Notes: a model not told the origin generated them from the sequence alone. A stretch of DNA of 64,000 nt from Streptomyces sp. MBT53 (GCF_016654115.1 NZ_JAEQAZ010000024.1:1-64000), one strand, 5' to 3'; counted from the stretch's first letter, positions 1-9,335 are shown. A program made the numbers and translations.

Positions 1-336
1 CGCGGAAAACATAACGGGGGAGACATGGACCCAGATGCCGAGCGCGCCGACGGTGCGGTCGCCGTTGAGGAATTGGGCGTACGTCTCTGATCCGGTTCGT
101 TCGTGGGTGACGCCGAGGTAGAGCACCCCGGGGTGAAGGACCAGCCCGGACGCGGGGATGGTGGTCTCGGAGTACGGGGTGGGGGTCGAAGCGCCCAGGT
201 CGGTGTCGCCGATGCGCAGGGTGTCGCCGAGTCGCCAGTCGTAGGCGTTGGGGGAGAGGCGGGCCGGTTCGTACGGCTCGATGGTGATCTCACCTGCGGC
301 TCGGGCGGCGGCGATGCCGGGTCCGGTGAGGATCAC
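1..336 (-). CDS. dCTP deaminase/dUTPase-fold protein, N-terminal part (runs off window)
   Basis: Reading leftwards from a GTG at 336 gives 112 codons without a stop to the window edge. The product begins ILTGPGIAAARAAGEITIEP and continues through SPNAYDWRLGDTLRIG, the N-terminal pattern of the dCTP deaminase family, and later GALGIWVHVS. This family forms homotrimers and deaminates dCTP or hydrolyses dUTP in pyrimidine nucleotide metabolism. The catalytic part lies outside the window, so activity cannot be judged. The GTG overlaps the TGA of an upstream deaminase fragment as GTGA, so translation may be coupled to that broken gene. The call rests on N-terminal similarity recalled from the family. 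Confidence 0.75.
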   Translation of the reverse strand, partial: MILTGPGIAAARAAGEITIEPYEPARLSPNAYDWRLGDTLRIGDTDLGASTPTPYSETTIPASGLVLHPGVLYLGVTHERTGSETYAQFLNGDRTVGALGIWVHVSPVMFSA

Positions 337-690
337 GAGGCCACCGCCCGAAGTTTTGTCACGTCCCGCCGGTAGCCGGAGGGCTGCGGACCGCCTGCCG
401 CCCGGTACTTGCCGCGGTACAGGGCGATCGGTCCGACGGAGGCGAAGAACATGATCTGTCCGATCCTCATGCCCGCGTGGACGCGCAGGGGGCGGATCGG
501 TGTGAGCATCAGGGCCCACTGGCCGTGGAAGCCGATGTCTCCGATGGGGGCGGTGATCTCGACGAACAGGCCGAGTCGTCCGACCGAGGAACGGCCGAAC
601 AGCAGCGGGACGAGAGTGTCGGAGCCGACCTCTTCGAGGGTGTGACCCAGGTACAACTCGCCGGGCTGGAGGACGTATCCGTCCGGGCCG
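333..690 (-). pseudogene. C-terminal fragment of a dCTP deaminase-like gene
   Basis: The frame encodes GYVLQPGELYLGHTLEEVGS, then GRSSVGRLGLFVEITAPIGD and GQWALMLTPIRPLRVHAGMR, typical of the middle and C-terminal part of dCTP deaminase (GRSSVGRLG is the conserved trimer/active-site loop). The N-terminal half is missing. Upstream of about position 690 the DNA instead encodes a lectin fragment on the opposite strand, so the 5' half was lost by rearrangement. The next gene leftwards begins inside its stop codon and is another, more complete member of the same fold. A short open frame could still start at 656, but the protein would lack most of its active site. Confidence 0.7.
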
Positions 691-696
691 ACGACA

Positions 697-875
697 GCGT
701 GCCCCAGCAGAACTGGGCCGTCACCCCCACCGGCGACGGCTACTACTACCTCACCAACCGCCTCAGCGGCCTGGTCCTCAACGTCGACGGCGGTTCCACC
801 GCCGACGGCGCCAACATCAGCCAGTGGACGAACAACCGTGCCACGCAGGAGCAGTGGCAGATCATCCCCGTCTGA
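697..875 (+). pseudogene. C-terminal fragment of a ricin B-type lectin (CBM13-like) domain
   Basis: The plus-strand frame ending at TGA 873-875 encodes QQNWAVTPTGDGYYYLTNRL, then SGLVLNVDGGSTADGANISQ and QEQWQIIPV. The QxW repeats and the LNVDGGSTADGA spacing are typical of a beta-trefoil (ricin B/RICIN) carbohydrate-binding repeat at the end of secreted Streptomyces hydrolases. Only the last repeat and part of the one before remain. To the left the DNA turns into a deaminase fragment on the other strand, so there is no catalytic domain, signal peptide or start. It is a remnant of a longer secreted enzyme. Confidence 0.7.
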
Positions 876-978
876 GACGACGGGGCGAACCGGCCCGGAC
901 GATCTCGTTCCCGCGTGGAATCACCCCTGGCGCTCGGCATGAGGGACTGTGTGTCCACCGAGGAGCCCGTCGTGGCTC

Positions 979-1770
979 TCATCGGTTCCCTGCCCCTGAG
1001 TGCCTGACGGCTCGTGGTGAGGCGCCCAGTTCCCGGCGGCAGGTCTTGTTGAACGCCTGGAGGTCGGGGATGCCGACGGTCGCTGCGATCGCCGGGATGG
1101 CGAGGGTCGAGGCGAGCAGCAAGTGCCGGGCGCGTTCTATACGGCGGCGCCGGATGTAGGCGATGACCGTGAGACCGGTGTCCTCGCGGAACAGCCGGGT
1201 CAGGTGGGTGTGCGAGACGCCGGCGACGCGGGCGATCTCGGGGACGCCGAGCGGGCCGGCGAGGTGTTCCTCGACGTGGGCCATGGCCGTCCGCAGGGCA
1301 GGGTGCCGGACTCCCGCGAAGTGCTCGGCGGTCTCGGCGAGGCCGACCGTGCGCCACAGCGCGGTCCACAGTTCCGAGGCGGCCCGAGCCGGGGACTGGG
1401 CGCCCGAGGCGACCGTCTGGCGCAGCAGTTCGCCGAGTCCGGCTGCCCGCGCCCCGGCGTCCTGCATCACCGGCACGGAGCGCTGTTCGCCCTGGCCGGG
1501 CAGCCGGAAGTGGGCGTACAGGTGCTCGCAGCGCGGCGCGTCGTAGTGGAAGTGTGCTTCTGTGCCGGGCGGCACGAGGCTCACGTGGCCGGGGCGGATC
1601 GGATGCCGGAAACCGTCGAACGCGAGGGTGCCGGAATAGCTGTAAAGATGAAGCTGCCACAACTGCGGAAGCCGGAACACGTCGTGAGGGCCGGCGTATC
1701 CGTGGACGCCCACGCCCGCGCTCGCCACCTGCGGGGGCAGGTCGAGGGCAAGTTGCACCGAGTGGGCCAT
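979..1770 (-). CDS. AraC/XylS-family transcriptional regulator
   Basis: This is a 263-residue protein. Residues about 20-130 form a cupin-like effector-binding region (LYSYSGTLAFDGFRHPIRPG). The C-terminal ~100 residues carry two HTH motifs of the AraC family: VPEIARVAGVSHTHLTRLF followed by IERARHLLLASTLAIPAIAA and DLQAFNKTCRRELGASP. It is a full-length member by size. The ATG at 1770 is divergent from the PhyH oxygenase gene at 1841, separated by 70 bp, which is the classic layout for a regulator controlling its neighbour. The ligand is unknown; sugar or small organic effectors are usual for the family. Confidence 0.9.
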   Translation of the reverse strand: MAHSVQLALDLPPQVASAGVGVHGYAGPHDVFRLPQLWQLHLYSYSGTLAFDGFRHPIRPGHVSLVPPGTEAHFHYDAPRCEHLYAHFRLPGQGEQRSVPVMQDAGARAAGLGELLRQTVASGAQSPARAASELWTALWRTVGLAETAEHFAGVRHPALRTAMAHVEEHLAGPLGVPEIARVAGVSHTHLTRLFREDTGLTVIAYIRRRRIERARHLLLASTLAIPAIAATVGIPDLQAFNKTCRRELGASPRAVRHSGAGNR

Positions 1771-1840
1771 GATGGAAATTTACCAGCACCTGCTGATTGC
1801 ATCCCACGACTTCACGGTCACGAGTATCTACGGTTGACGT

Positions 1841-2659
1841 ATGTCAACCACACCGCAACTGCTGAACTCCGCCCAGGTGGCGCGGTTCGTGGCCCACGGT
1901 TTCCTGCGCCTGGACGGCGTAGTGCCCGCAGCGATGAACGAGGAGGCACTCGGTGTCTTCGCCGCCGGATTGCCGTCGGTGCCGTACGGCACGGCCGTCC
2001 CGGAGGCATTCCCCGAAGGATCCTTCGCGCGGCGGCTCGTGGAACACCCCACCGTCGCCGGCGCGTTGCAGAGCCTGGTGGGCCCGGATCCGACGGTCGA
2101 CCACCACTACGTCCACACCCGCGAACCCCACGAGGGCAGCGCGCAGCCACTGCACGCCGATGCTCTCATCGACCTGCGGTCCGACGCCTTCGACGTGCAG
2201 CTCATGTACTACCCGCGAGAGGTCGGCGCGGACATGGGCGGCACCCTCGTCGTTCCGGGCAGCCACCTGCGCCGCACCAACGAGTCCGACACCGGCCGCT
2301 ACCAGAATCTGCGCGGCCAGATCCGGCTGACCTGCCCGGCCGGCACGGTCATCCTGCTCCATCACGGCATCTGGCACGGCGGGCGGCGCAACGACAGCGA
2401 CACCGTCCGCCACATGTACAAGATCCGTTTCAACCCGACCGTGCCGCAGGTGCGGCTGTGGGACACGACGGACCTGCACGAACCGGTGGTACGGGAGGAG
2501 TTGGGGCGCACGTTTCCCTGGTACGAACCGGCCACCGGCCGTCTGGAGACCCACAACCGGATCAGGCTCTGGCGCCTCCTGACCGCCGACCCCGACTTCG
2601 ACATCGATTACTGGGCCACCCGAATCTCCAACCGACCGGCACTGAGGAGCATCGCATGA
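1841..2659 (+). CDS. Phytanoyl-CoA dioxygenase (PhyH) family Fe(II)/2-oxoglutarate oxygenase
   Basis: The 272-residue protein has the jelly-roll oxygenase pattern. PLHADALIDL supplies the HxD iron-binding pair, and the distal histidine is probably in LLHHGIWHGG. MGGTLVVPGSHLRRTNES and an arginine after the distal His (MYKIRFNP region) fit 2-oxoglutarate binding. The family hydroxylates or halogenates small molecules; the substrate here cannot be deduced. It starts 70 bp from the divergent AraC gene, and its stop overlaps the start of the next small gene as ATGA, so the two form an operon probably controlled by the AraC protein. No recognisable secretion signal. Confidence 0.85.
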   Translation: MSTTPQLLNSAQVARFVAHGFLRLDGVVPAAMNEEALGVFAAGLPSVPYGTAVPEAFPEGSFARRLVEHPTVAGALQSLVGPDPTVDHHYVHTREPHEGSAQPLHADALIDLRSDAFDVQLMYYPREVGADMGGTLVVPGSHLRRTNESDTGRYQNLRGQIRLTCPAGTVILLHHGIWHGGRRNDSDTVRHMYKIRFNPTVPQVRLWDTTDLHEPVVREELGRTFPWYEPATGRLETHNRIRLWRLLTADPDFDIDYWATRISNRPALRSIA

Positions 2660-2940
2660 TCACCTCGAACACCGCGCGGCAGCAGGTCCTCGTCCTGTAC
2701 CTGAGCACATCGGCCCTCGACTCCCCGGTCGTCGGATGGGCCCGCTACGACGGCACCGGCGCGACCAGCCCCACCACCGGGGACAGCGACGAGCCGCCGT
2801 ACGAGACAGGCGTCGCCGCGCTTCGGGACGGCTGGCGACTCATCCAGGCCGCTCAGCTCATCCCGCCGTACCCGGGCGCGGAACACGAGACGTCGTTCCT
2901 CAAGCACGAGTTCTTCTACGAGCGGATCGTCACCGTGTGA
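2656..2940 (+). CDS. Small protein of unknown function coupled to the PhyH oxygenase
   Basis: This 94-residue protein starts at ATG 2656, overlapping the preceding stop (ATGA), which fixes the start and implies translational coupling. The sequence includes VLVLYLSTSALDSPVVGWAR near the N-terminus and PPYETGVAALRDGWRLIQAA with SFLKHEFFYERIV near the end. It is soluble, rich in charged and aromatic residues, and has no membrane segment or cysteine cluster. I do not recognise a named domain. Its fixed position after the oxygenase suggests an accessory or substrate-handling role in the same pathway, but this is inference. Confidence 0.8.
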   Translation: MITSNTARQQVLVLYLSTSALDSPVVGWARYDGTGATSPTTGDSDEPPYETGVAALRDGWRLIQAAQLIPPYPGAEHETSFLKHEFFYERIVTV

Positions 2941-3210
2941 ATCGTGCGCAGGTGCCCCAGGGCATCGAACTGCGGACGGGCCACGAGTCGGTCCCGACGG
3001 CATGAGACCGTCTTCGCTCTCGATGCCCCCTCCGAGGTTTCGGTGCCGACGAAGCGGTGGCCTGTTCGGCACATCACAGGCCGAGGCACGGATGGGGTCC
3101 TCTCCTCCGCGACCACGCCGTCAGCGTGCGCTGCGTGGAGGGGACACAGAGCCGCGCGCCGCCCTGGGTGAAGGTCGCGAAGCGCATGGTGGCCTTCCGG
3201 AACGGCTGGA
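2941..3210. other. Intergenic stretch with no convincing gene
   Basis: Several short frames exist here but none has a coherent domain, a good ribosome site or consistent neighbours. It separates the PhyH operon from the MFS pseudogene and looks like decayed DNA. Confidence 0.5.
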
Positions 3211-3600
3211 TCAGTGACCGGCGAGGGCTTCGGCGGGTCTGTGCGCCGGGCGGCGGAAGCCGATGAACACGGCGCAGACGGCGGCGGCTGCCAGGCAGGC
3301 GATCGCGGTGCTTTGCTCGGCCGGGCTGAATCCGGCCCCGGCGAGCTGTGAGGCGATCCGATCCGCGGCCAGGCTCAGGGTGGCGGCTCCCACGACCAGG
3401 CCGAAGCCGAGACCGTTGAGGACGAGCGGGCTGAGCGGCGGCACCGGGCCGTGCTCGTCCACCGGTTGGGCCCGCAGTCACAGCTGGGCCGCCGCGAGTG
3501 CCGCGAAGCCTGTGACCAGCATCAGGCCGGGGCCGGTCCGATGCAGCAGCCGCGACTGGTGCTGGATGACGTCGAGCCGGATGCTCAGGTCGTAGGCGCC
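3211..3600 (-). pseudogene. Remnant of an MFS (drug:H+ antiporter-like) transporter with an in-frame stop
   Basis: The leftward frame encodes GPGLMLVTGFAALAAAQL, then TGA at 3480-3478. It continues in the same frame as LRAQPVDEHGPVPPLSPLVL, NGLGFGLVVGAATLSLAADR and IACLAAAAVCAVFIGF. This matches the C-terminal transmembrane helices of multidrug MFS permeases. The interrupting codon sits where Trp (TGG) would fit (QLxLR), so a single TGG to TGA change may have broken it. The N-terminal ten or so helices are missing upstream, where the sequence is no longer recognisable. The gene is therefore dead by both truncation and nonsense. Confidence 0.6.
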
Positions 3601-4031
3601 GACGAGGAATCCGAACAGGTCGGCGACAGACCTCTCCGCGCTCCGCCCATGAGAGAGGGCACCGTTCTCGCGTCCCGGACCCCAATGAGCAAGCGCGCGG
3701 TCATCCTCCCCAGAGAAGAACCTGCACCTGCCGTGACCGCGGTCAGGTGTGCCTGTCTGCCTCAACTCGCGCCGCGTGCGGGCGAGTTGTTCAAGTCCGG
3801 CGGGGAAAAGCTAAAAACTTGCTAATGAGCTACTGGTGGGACACGGTTCCCGATCGGTCGTCGTCGCGCGTGATTCTGGTGTGAACCGGGGCAAACCGGC
3901 CGTGTTGTTGGTCCAATTGTGTGGGTTCGTCATCGGTGCGGGACGGGATCGGCCTCATCGATTTGATGGGTATTGGTCACGTAGAGTCCTTCGTGAAGAG
4001 CGTGTCAGTCATGGTGGGAGCCGGGGGGCGG
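3601..4031. other. Non-coding region upstream of LAL regulator 1
   Basis: No convincing gene is present. The stretch around 3808-3830 is unusually A/T rich for this genome, and the region must hold the promoter of the regulator starting at 4032. I cannot place a -35/-10 pair with confidence; TAGAGT at about 3982 is a possible -10. Confidence 0.4.
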
Positions 4032-6755
4032 ATGACGGTTCTGCCGGGCGAGGGAGTCGCCGGGTTTCGGCGGATCGTGGGGCGTGAGGCCGAAGTCGCC
4101 GCTCTGGCCGGGGCGTTGGACCAGCTGACGTCAGGGGTCGGGCGGGCGATCGCACTCGTCGGTGAGCCCGGGATCGGGAAGAGTGTCCTGCTGGGGGCGG
4201 CCGTCTCGCGGGCCCGTGCGGGCGGGGTCCGCGTGCTCGACGCGCGGGGGCCGGGCACGCTGCCGTCGGCCGGCGTACGGGAACGGCACGATGTGTGGGC
4301 GCACAGCGCACAGAGTCCGCCCCTGGTCGTCGCGGTCGATGACCTGCACCACCTCGATCCCGGCCGGATCCCGGACGTCGAGCGGTTGATCGACGCCGCC
4401 GCGGGTCCCGTGCTGTGTCTCCTGGCCTACCGGCAGCGCCAGTTGTCGCCCGCGCTGGCGGCGGTGCTCTCGCGCGCGGCAGCGGCCGACCTGCTGGAGG
4501 TCTGGCACGTCGGTCCGCTCTCCCCGGAGCAGGCGCGGGAGTTACTCGGGGAGCGGCCGAACGTCGAGGAGATCCAGCGGGAGGCCCTGGGCAACCCGCA
4601 GTACCTCAAAGTGCTCGCCGCATACGGGAAGGGCCGTGGATCCGAGGGCGGTGACGCGGTGGGGACGGACGCCGGGACGGCGATCCTCGGTGAGCTGGCC
4701 GGTCTCGACTCCACCTCGCTGGCCGTCGTCCAGGCTGCGGCCGTGCTCGGGGAGCCGTTCCACCCGGAACTGCTGGCAGAGGTGGCGGACCTCGAAGCGG
4801 TCCGTGCCATGCGGGCACTGGACACACTCACCCGGCTCGACCTGGTCCGGCCGGCCGGTTCTGCGGCTCAACTGGCCCTGCGCCACCGGGCGGTGGCGGA
4901 GATCGTCTACCGGCGGCTAGAACCGAGCCGCCGGGCCGCCCTGCACCTGAACATCGAGACCGCGTTGACCAAGCGGGCCGCCCCGATCGTGCGGCGTGCC
5001 CACCACGCGGCGCGGGCCGCCGATCCGGGCCGGCCCGAACACGCCACGACGTTGATCGCCGCCGCACGCGAGGCGCTGTACACCGACCCGGCCCTCGCGG
5101 CCGACCACCTTCGGGCCGCGCTGTTGCTGCTCCAGGACGGCGATCCGCTCCGGTACCAGGCCCAAGTCCTGCTGGCGCGAACGCAGTTGCTCAGCGGCGA
5201 GGCGACGGAGAGCCGCGCGCTGCTGGACGCCCTGCGGTCGGCCATACCCGGCCGTTCGGCCCCGGACCCCGGCACGCTCGCCGACGCGAGCCGGATCGAA
5301 CGACGGCTGGGCCGGGTCACGGAGGCCGGCGCGATCGCCCGCTCCGCACTCGCCACCCTGAGCGACACCGCTACCGCCGCCGCCCTGCACACCGAACTCG
5401 CCGACCACGCCTACGACATGCAGGACTACGACACCTCCCGGCAGCATGCCGAGACGGCCGCCGTGATCGCGCACAGGAACGGGGACGCCATAGGGGAGGC
5501 GAAGGCGCTGGCCCAGGCGGCGCTCGCGCAGCTGTACTCCGCGGACCAGGCCACTGCGCTGACCACGGCGGCGAGAGCGGCCGATCTCATCGACGCCGCC
5601 TCCGACGTGACCCTGCTGACGAACCTGGAGGCGGCCCACCAACTGGGCATGACCGAAGGGATACTGGGCCGCTTCGCCGACGCCGAGCGCCATCTCGCGC
5701 GTGGTGCGGATCTGTCGCGGCGCACCGGCCAGACGTACATGCAGCGGGACGTCCTGACGTCACTGGCCAACGCGCGACTGCGGTCGGGGCACCTGACCGG
5801 TGCGCTGAGCACCCTCGAGGAGACCGCCCGGCACATGGAGAGCCACGGTGGGCCGGCCACGCAGGGGGTCATCGGGATGCTCCGGGCCGAGATCCTGTAT
5901 TGGCTCGGCCGCCCCGGCGACCTGGACGAGGCCGCCGCGTCCGCCGAGCGGGCCGTCGCGATCGCCGGCGGATCACCGTACGGCTGGGCGCTCACGGTGC
6001 GCTGCTATCACGCCGAGTTCGTACTGCTCAATGGTGAGGCGGCACGCGCCACTTGGCTCCTGCTGGACGCCACGGGCGGCCTCGAACTGCCGAAGCTCAC
6101 GATCTGGCGCAAGCCCCGCTGCTGCGACACCCTGGCCCAGGCGGCGCTCACCACGGGCGATCGGGCCTCGGTCGAACACTGGGCCCGGCTCGCCGAGAGC
6201 TGTGTCGAACAGCTGCCCTCCAGTGGGCGGTTGGGCTTCGCCCTGCGCGCCCGGATGCGCGCCCACGCGGCGGTCGGCGACATCGAGCGGGCGGTGCGCA
6301 GCGCACGGGAGGCGTTCGCGGACTTCTCCACCGGCGGCGAGCGCATCGAGGCCGGCCGGACCCTGTTCCAGGCCGCGTCGCTCTGTCTGGACGCGGGATG
6401 GACCGAAGGCGTGGACGGGTGGCTGGAGCGGGCCGCCGGCCTCGCCCAGCAGTGCGGTTCGAGCCGAATGGCAGAGGAGGTGGCTCTTCAGTGGGCGCGG
6501 CTCGCCGCTCCGGGCGACGCGCCCGCGACCCTGTCCGTCCTCACCACGCGAGAACGCGAGATCGCCGACCTCGCCAGTACCGGGATCACCAGCGGCGAGA
6601 TCGCCGAGGTGCTCTTCCTGAGCGTCCGGACCGTCGAGAGCCATCTGGGCCGGATCTACCGCAAGCTCGACGTGCCCAACCGCGCCAGTCTCACCCGCGC
6701 CGTGCTGAAGCACGGGTCGCCCGCGCCCGGAGCCCAACGCCCCGTCTCCGAGTAG
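4032..6755 (+). CDS. LAL-type LuxR transcriptional regulator 1 of the lanthipeptide island (TTA codon)
   Basis: This regulator of about 907 residues has an N-terminal ATPase and a C-terminal LuxR HTH. Walker A is GEPGIGKSVLL, Walker B is VVAVDDLHHLD, a long TPR-like helical middle follows, and the HTH is LTTREREIADLASTGITSGE ... FLSVRTVESHLGRIYRKLDV. I chose ATG 4032 because a G-rich ribosome site precedes it; ATG 4011 and an upstream ATG at 3921 are in frame alternatives. A TTA codon at 4542-4544 is in frame, so translation probably needs the bldA tRNA. The gene converges on LanKC1 with a 12-bp gap, which places it as a likely pathway-specific activator. Confidence 0.9.
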   Translation: MTVLPGEGVAGFRRIVGREAEVAALAGALDQLTSGVGRAIALVGEPGIGKSVLLGAAVSRARAGGVRVLDARGPGTLPSAGVRERHDVWAHSAQSPPLVVAVDDLHHLDPGRIPDVERLIDAAAGPVLCLLAYRQRQLSPALAAVLSRAAAADLLEVWHVGPLSPEQARELLGERPNVEEIQREALGNPQYLKVLAAYGKGRGSEGGDAVGTDAGTAILGELAGLDSTSLAVVQAAAVLGEPFHPELLAEVADLEAVRAMRALDTLTRLDLVRPAGSAAQLALRHRAVAEIVYRRLEPSRRAALHLNIETALTKRAAPIVRRAHHAARAADPGRPEHATTLIAAAREALYTDPALAADHLRAALLLLQDGDPLRYQAQVLLARTQLLSGEATESRALLDALRSAIPGRSAPDPGTLADASRIERRLGRVTEAGAIARSALATLSDTATAAALHTELADHAYDMQDYDTSRQHAETAAVIAHRNGDAIGEAKALAQAALAQLYSADQATALTTAARAADLIDAASDVTLLTNLEAAHQLGMTEGILGRFADAERHLARGADLSRRTGQTYMQRDVLTSLANARLRSGHLTGALSTLEETARHMESHGGPATQGVIGMLRAEILYWLGRPGDLDEAAASAERAVAIAGGSPYGWALTVRCYHAEFVLLNGEAARATWLLLDATGGLELPKLTIWRKPRCCDTLAQAALTTGDRASVEHWARLAESCVEQLPSSGRLGFALRARMRAHAAVGDIERAVRSAREAFADFSTGGERIEAGRTLFQAASLCLDAGWTEGVDGWLERAAGLAQQCGSSRMAEEVALQWARLAAPGDAPATLSVLTTREREIADLASTGITSGEIAEVLFLSVRTVESHLGRIYRKLDVPNRASLTRAVLKHGSPAPGAQRPVSE

Positions 6756-6767
6756 GAGTTGGTGTCG

Positions 6768-9335
6768 CTAGCCGGTGAACGCGAGCAGCGAACCCAGTCG
6801 CCCCCGGCCCTCGAACGCGGTGTGGAGGGCGAGCAGTACGCCGGCCGAACCGGTGGCGAGATCCGTGGACAGGCGCAGCAGACCTCTGCCGGGGAAACGG
6901 AGCCTGCCTTCCGCGTGGATCGCGTGCCAGGAGAGTCTGCGGATCGAGGCGAGAGCCTCCGGCCCGGGCCGGGTGTCCTGGTGCGGCGGTTCGAGCAGGC
7001 TCAGCACCGCGATATGGCCGGCCCGCCCCCGGAACAGGCCCGGTTCGCGGACGAAGTCGGAGGCGCAGACCGGGCGGACGGCCGCCGTGAACGCGGCCAG
7101 GCCGGGATCGTCGGCGCGGGCCAGGTACTCCCGTGCGACCAGGGCCATCCCGCCGCTGCCCGCTTCCAGATAGGCCAGGTGACGGTGGCCGTACCGGGCC
7201 TGGACCGTCCCGTCCGGCATCGTGACGCAGTGCCTCAGGTCGAGTTCGAGGGCGGCTCTGGCCGCGGCCAGATACCGCCGGTCCCCGGTGATGGAGTGCA
7301 GCCGGAGCTGGAGGAGGGCGGAGCCGCTGAAGCCGTCCAGCACTCCGCCCGTGGAGGGGAAGAGCAGACCGTCCGCCGCTCCGTCCCGCCGTAGCGTGTC
7401 GAGCCGTCGCGCGATCCGGACGGCCTCGTCCAACAGCGTGCTGTCACCGGTGAGTTCGGCGAAGTGGCAGAGTGCGAGCCCCACCCCTGCCTGTCCGCCG
7501 TACAACCCGCACCGCGCCGGGAGGCCGGCGGTCCGGGCGGCGGCCAGGATCTCCGACGCCGCTTCCCCGCGACCGAGTTCGGCCAGTGTGGCGGCGGCGC
7601 CGTAGGGTCCGTCGTACAGGCCGTGGCCCGTTCCGGGACCGGCGAGGCGCGCTGAGCGTACGAGCCAGTCGGTGTACGGCGTGGGGACGGCGGCGCCCAC
7701 TCGGTGCAGGGCGAGCAGCACTCCGGCCGCGCCGTGGGCGAGGGTGTGGCCGCCGCCGTCGAAGACGGACCAGTGGGCCGGGAACAGCCGGTCGGCGCGG
7801 TCGGGGGTCGCGTCCGCGAGGATTCCGGCGACCAGCGCGTCGCGTACGGCGGGCCAGTCGAACGGCTCGCGGTCGAAGAGGTCGTCGGCCTCGGGGGCCG
7901 GGGGAGGGACCGCGCGCGGTGCGCTCTGCCGGCCGATCTCCGGCCGACGGGGGCCGTCGGTGGGCGACAGCCCGAAGCGGTCGCGTGCGACCGCCTCCAG
8001 TTGAGCGGCCTTCCCGGGATCGAGATCGGTCAGTTCCGGCATCGCCATCAGCGTGAACAGCCAGGTCGCCCACAAGCCGTACCGATCCGCCTCGGCGCCC
8101 GTCGAGCCGGCCGGAGCGGCGAAACCGGCGGCACCGACCCGGGGCAGGTTCCGCTCGTCGAGACCGGTCGCGTACTCGAAGTCGACCAGGACCACGGAGT
8201 CGTCGGGGCGCACGACGATGTTGCGGGGCTGTACGTCCCGGAGGCAGACACCCCGTTCGTGCAGGGCGTCGAGGGCCGAGGACAGAGCGCCGATCACGGT
8301 CGACGCCCACTGCGCGTACGCGCGGAAGGCGGCCTCGGACGTGTCCCGGCCCGGGAGCGGATACCGGCCGATCACCGCCTCCAGGAGAGTCGGCCCCGCT
8401 ATGTACTCCTCGACGAGGAAGTGGTGCTCCCACCCGGTGCGCAGCCCGTGCAGGCGGGGAACGCAGTCCAGTCCCTGGAGTTCCGCCAGGACGCGGTACT
8501 CGCGGTGCAGCCGCTCCACCGCGTCACTGCCCGCACCGTCCAGGGCGCTGAACGGCCGCGCCTCCCGCAGTACCACCTGACGGCCGGTGTCACGCTGCTC
8601 GGCGAGATAGACGCCTCCCGCGTTGGAGAAGTGCAGGGCCCTGCGGACCACGTACGGGAAGGTGTCGTCGCGCGCGGTCCGCCGGGCGGCCAGGTGCGGC
8701 TCCAGGACCGGCGGCGGTGTCACCCACCCCGGCACATGGAAGGCAGGGCTGCGGACCTCGGGCACGCGAGTGCCGGACGGGTCGACCAGGGCCGGGACCG
8801 GTCTGCCGTCCTCGCCCGGACAGCGCTGCCCGCCGGACGAACCGTAGCGGACATGGAGCGGGCCCCGGCCGATCCGCAGGTCGCCCAGGAGGTACGGGCC
8901 CGGGAGCCCGTCCAGGGCGTCGAGCAGTTCGCCGAGGATCTCCGCCAGGTGCAGATCGTCGCGCGGGTGGACGGTGATGAACCGTCCGCTGTCGACGCGG
9001 GGCGCGTTGCGCCCCGACATCGTGGTCAACGCCCTTGCGCTGCGCAGGAATGCGAACGGCACACCACCGGCCAGGCAGAGCGCGGCCGTGCGATCCAGCG
9101 CCGTCGGCGCCGTACGCGGCGTCGCCGACACATGGATCGCCCAGCCCTGCCCGACCGGTGGCGCGTCCTGCGGCGCCAGTACGACCCACAGGCCGGACAA
9201 GGAGCGCCGCCACCCCGGCGGAACCGCCTCGTCGGCCTGCGGATACCGCGAGGCGTGGTCGTCCAGGCGGCTCGGCGTCTCGTAGTGGAGGGGGTCGGCG
9301 ACGCCGTAGATCAGTGCCTCGCGGGCGTCCGCCAC
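6768..9335 (-). CDS. Class III lanthionine synthetase LanKC1
   Basis: This 855-residue protein has the three LanKC modules. An N-terminal phospho-Ser/Thr lyase region spans about 1-200 (FITVHPRD, GPYLLGDLRIGRGPLHVRYG). A Ser/Thr kinase-like region spans about 220-480 (catalytic loop LRDVQPRNIVV, metal motif VLVDFEYA). A LanC-like cyclase covers the rest (GGHTLAHGAAGVLLALHR, GLYGGQAGVG, GLFRGRAGHI). The cyclase lacks the Cys and Cys-His zinc ligands of LanC/LanL, which makes it class III rather than class IV. The start is GTG 9335, preceded by GGAGG. It follows precursor LanA1 by 64 bp. It is clearly paralogous to LanKC2 and more distant from LanKC3. Confidence 0.93.
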   Translation of the reverse strand: MADAREALIYGVADPLHYETPSRLDDHASRYPQADEAVPPGWRRSLSGLWVVLAPQDAPPVGQGWAIHVSATPRTAPTALDRTAALCLAGGVPFAFLRSARALTTMSGRNAPRVDSGRFITVHPRDDLHLAEILGELLDALDGLPGPYLLGDLRIGRGPLHVRYGSSGGQRCPGEDGRPVPALVDPSGTRVPEVRSPAFHVPGWVTPPPVLEPHLAARRTARDDTFPYVVRRALHFSNAGGVYLAEQRDTGRQVVLREARPFSALDGAGSDAVERLHREYRVLAELQGLDCVPRLHGLRTGWEHHFLVEEYIAGPTLLEAVIGRYPLPGRDTSEAAFRAYAQWASTVIGALSSALDALHERGVCLRDVQPRNIVVRPDDSVVLVDFEYATGLDERNLPRVGAAGFAAPAGSTGAEADRYGLWATWLFTLMAMPELTDLDPGKAAQLEAVARDRFGLSPTDGPRRPEIGRQSAPRAVPPPAPEADDLFDREPFDWPAVRDALVAGILADATPDRADRLFPAHWSVFDGGGHTLAHGAAGVLLALHRVGAAVPTPYTDWLVRSARLAGPGTGHGLYDGPYGAAATLAELGRGEAASEILAAARTAGLPARCGLYGGQAGVGLALCHFAELTGDSTLLDEAVRIARRLDTLRRDGAADGLLFPSTGGVLDGFSGSALLQLRLHSITGDRRYLAAARAALELDLRHCVTMPDGTVQARYGHRHLAYLEAGSGGMALVAREYLARADDPGLAAFTAAVRPVCASDFVREPGLFRGRAGHIAVLSLLEPPHQDTRPGPEALASIRRLSWHAIHAEGRLRFPGRGLLRLSTDLATGSAGVLLALHTAFEGRGRLGSLLAFTG

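Noticed and set aside
1123-2655. Long plus-strand frame leading into the small protein at 2656-2940
   Set aside because: It is antisense to the AraC gene and out of frame with the PhyH gene; only the part from ATG 2656 is supported.
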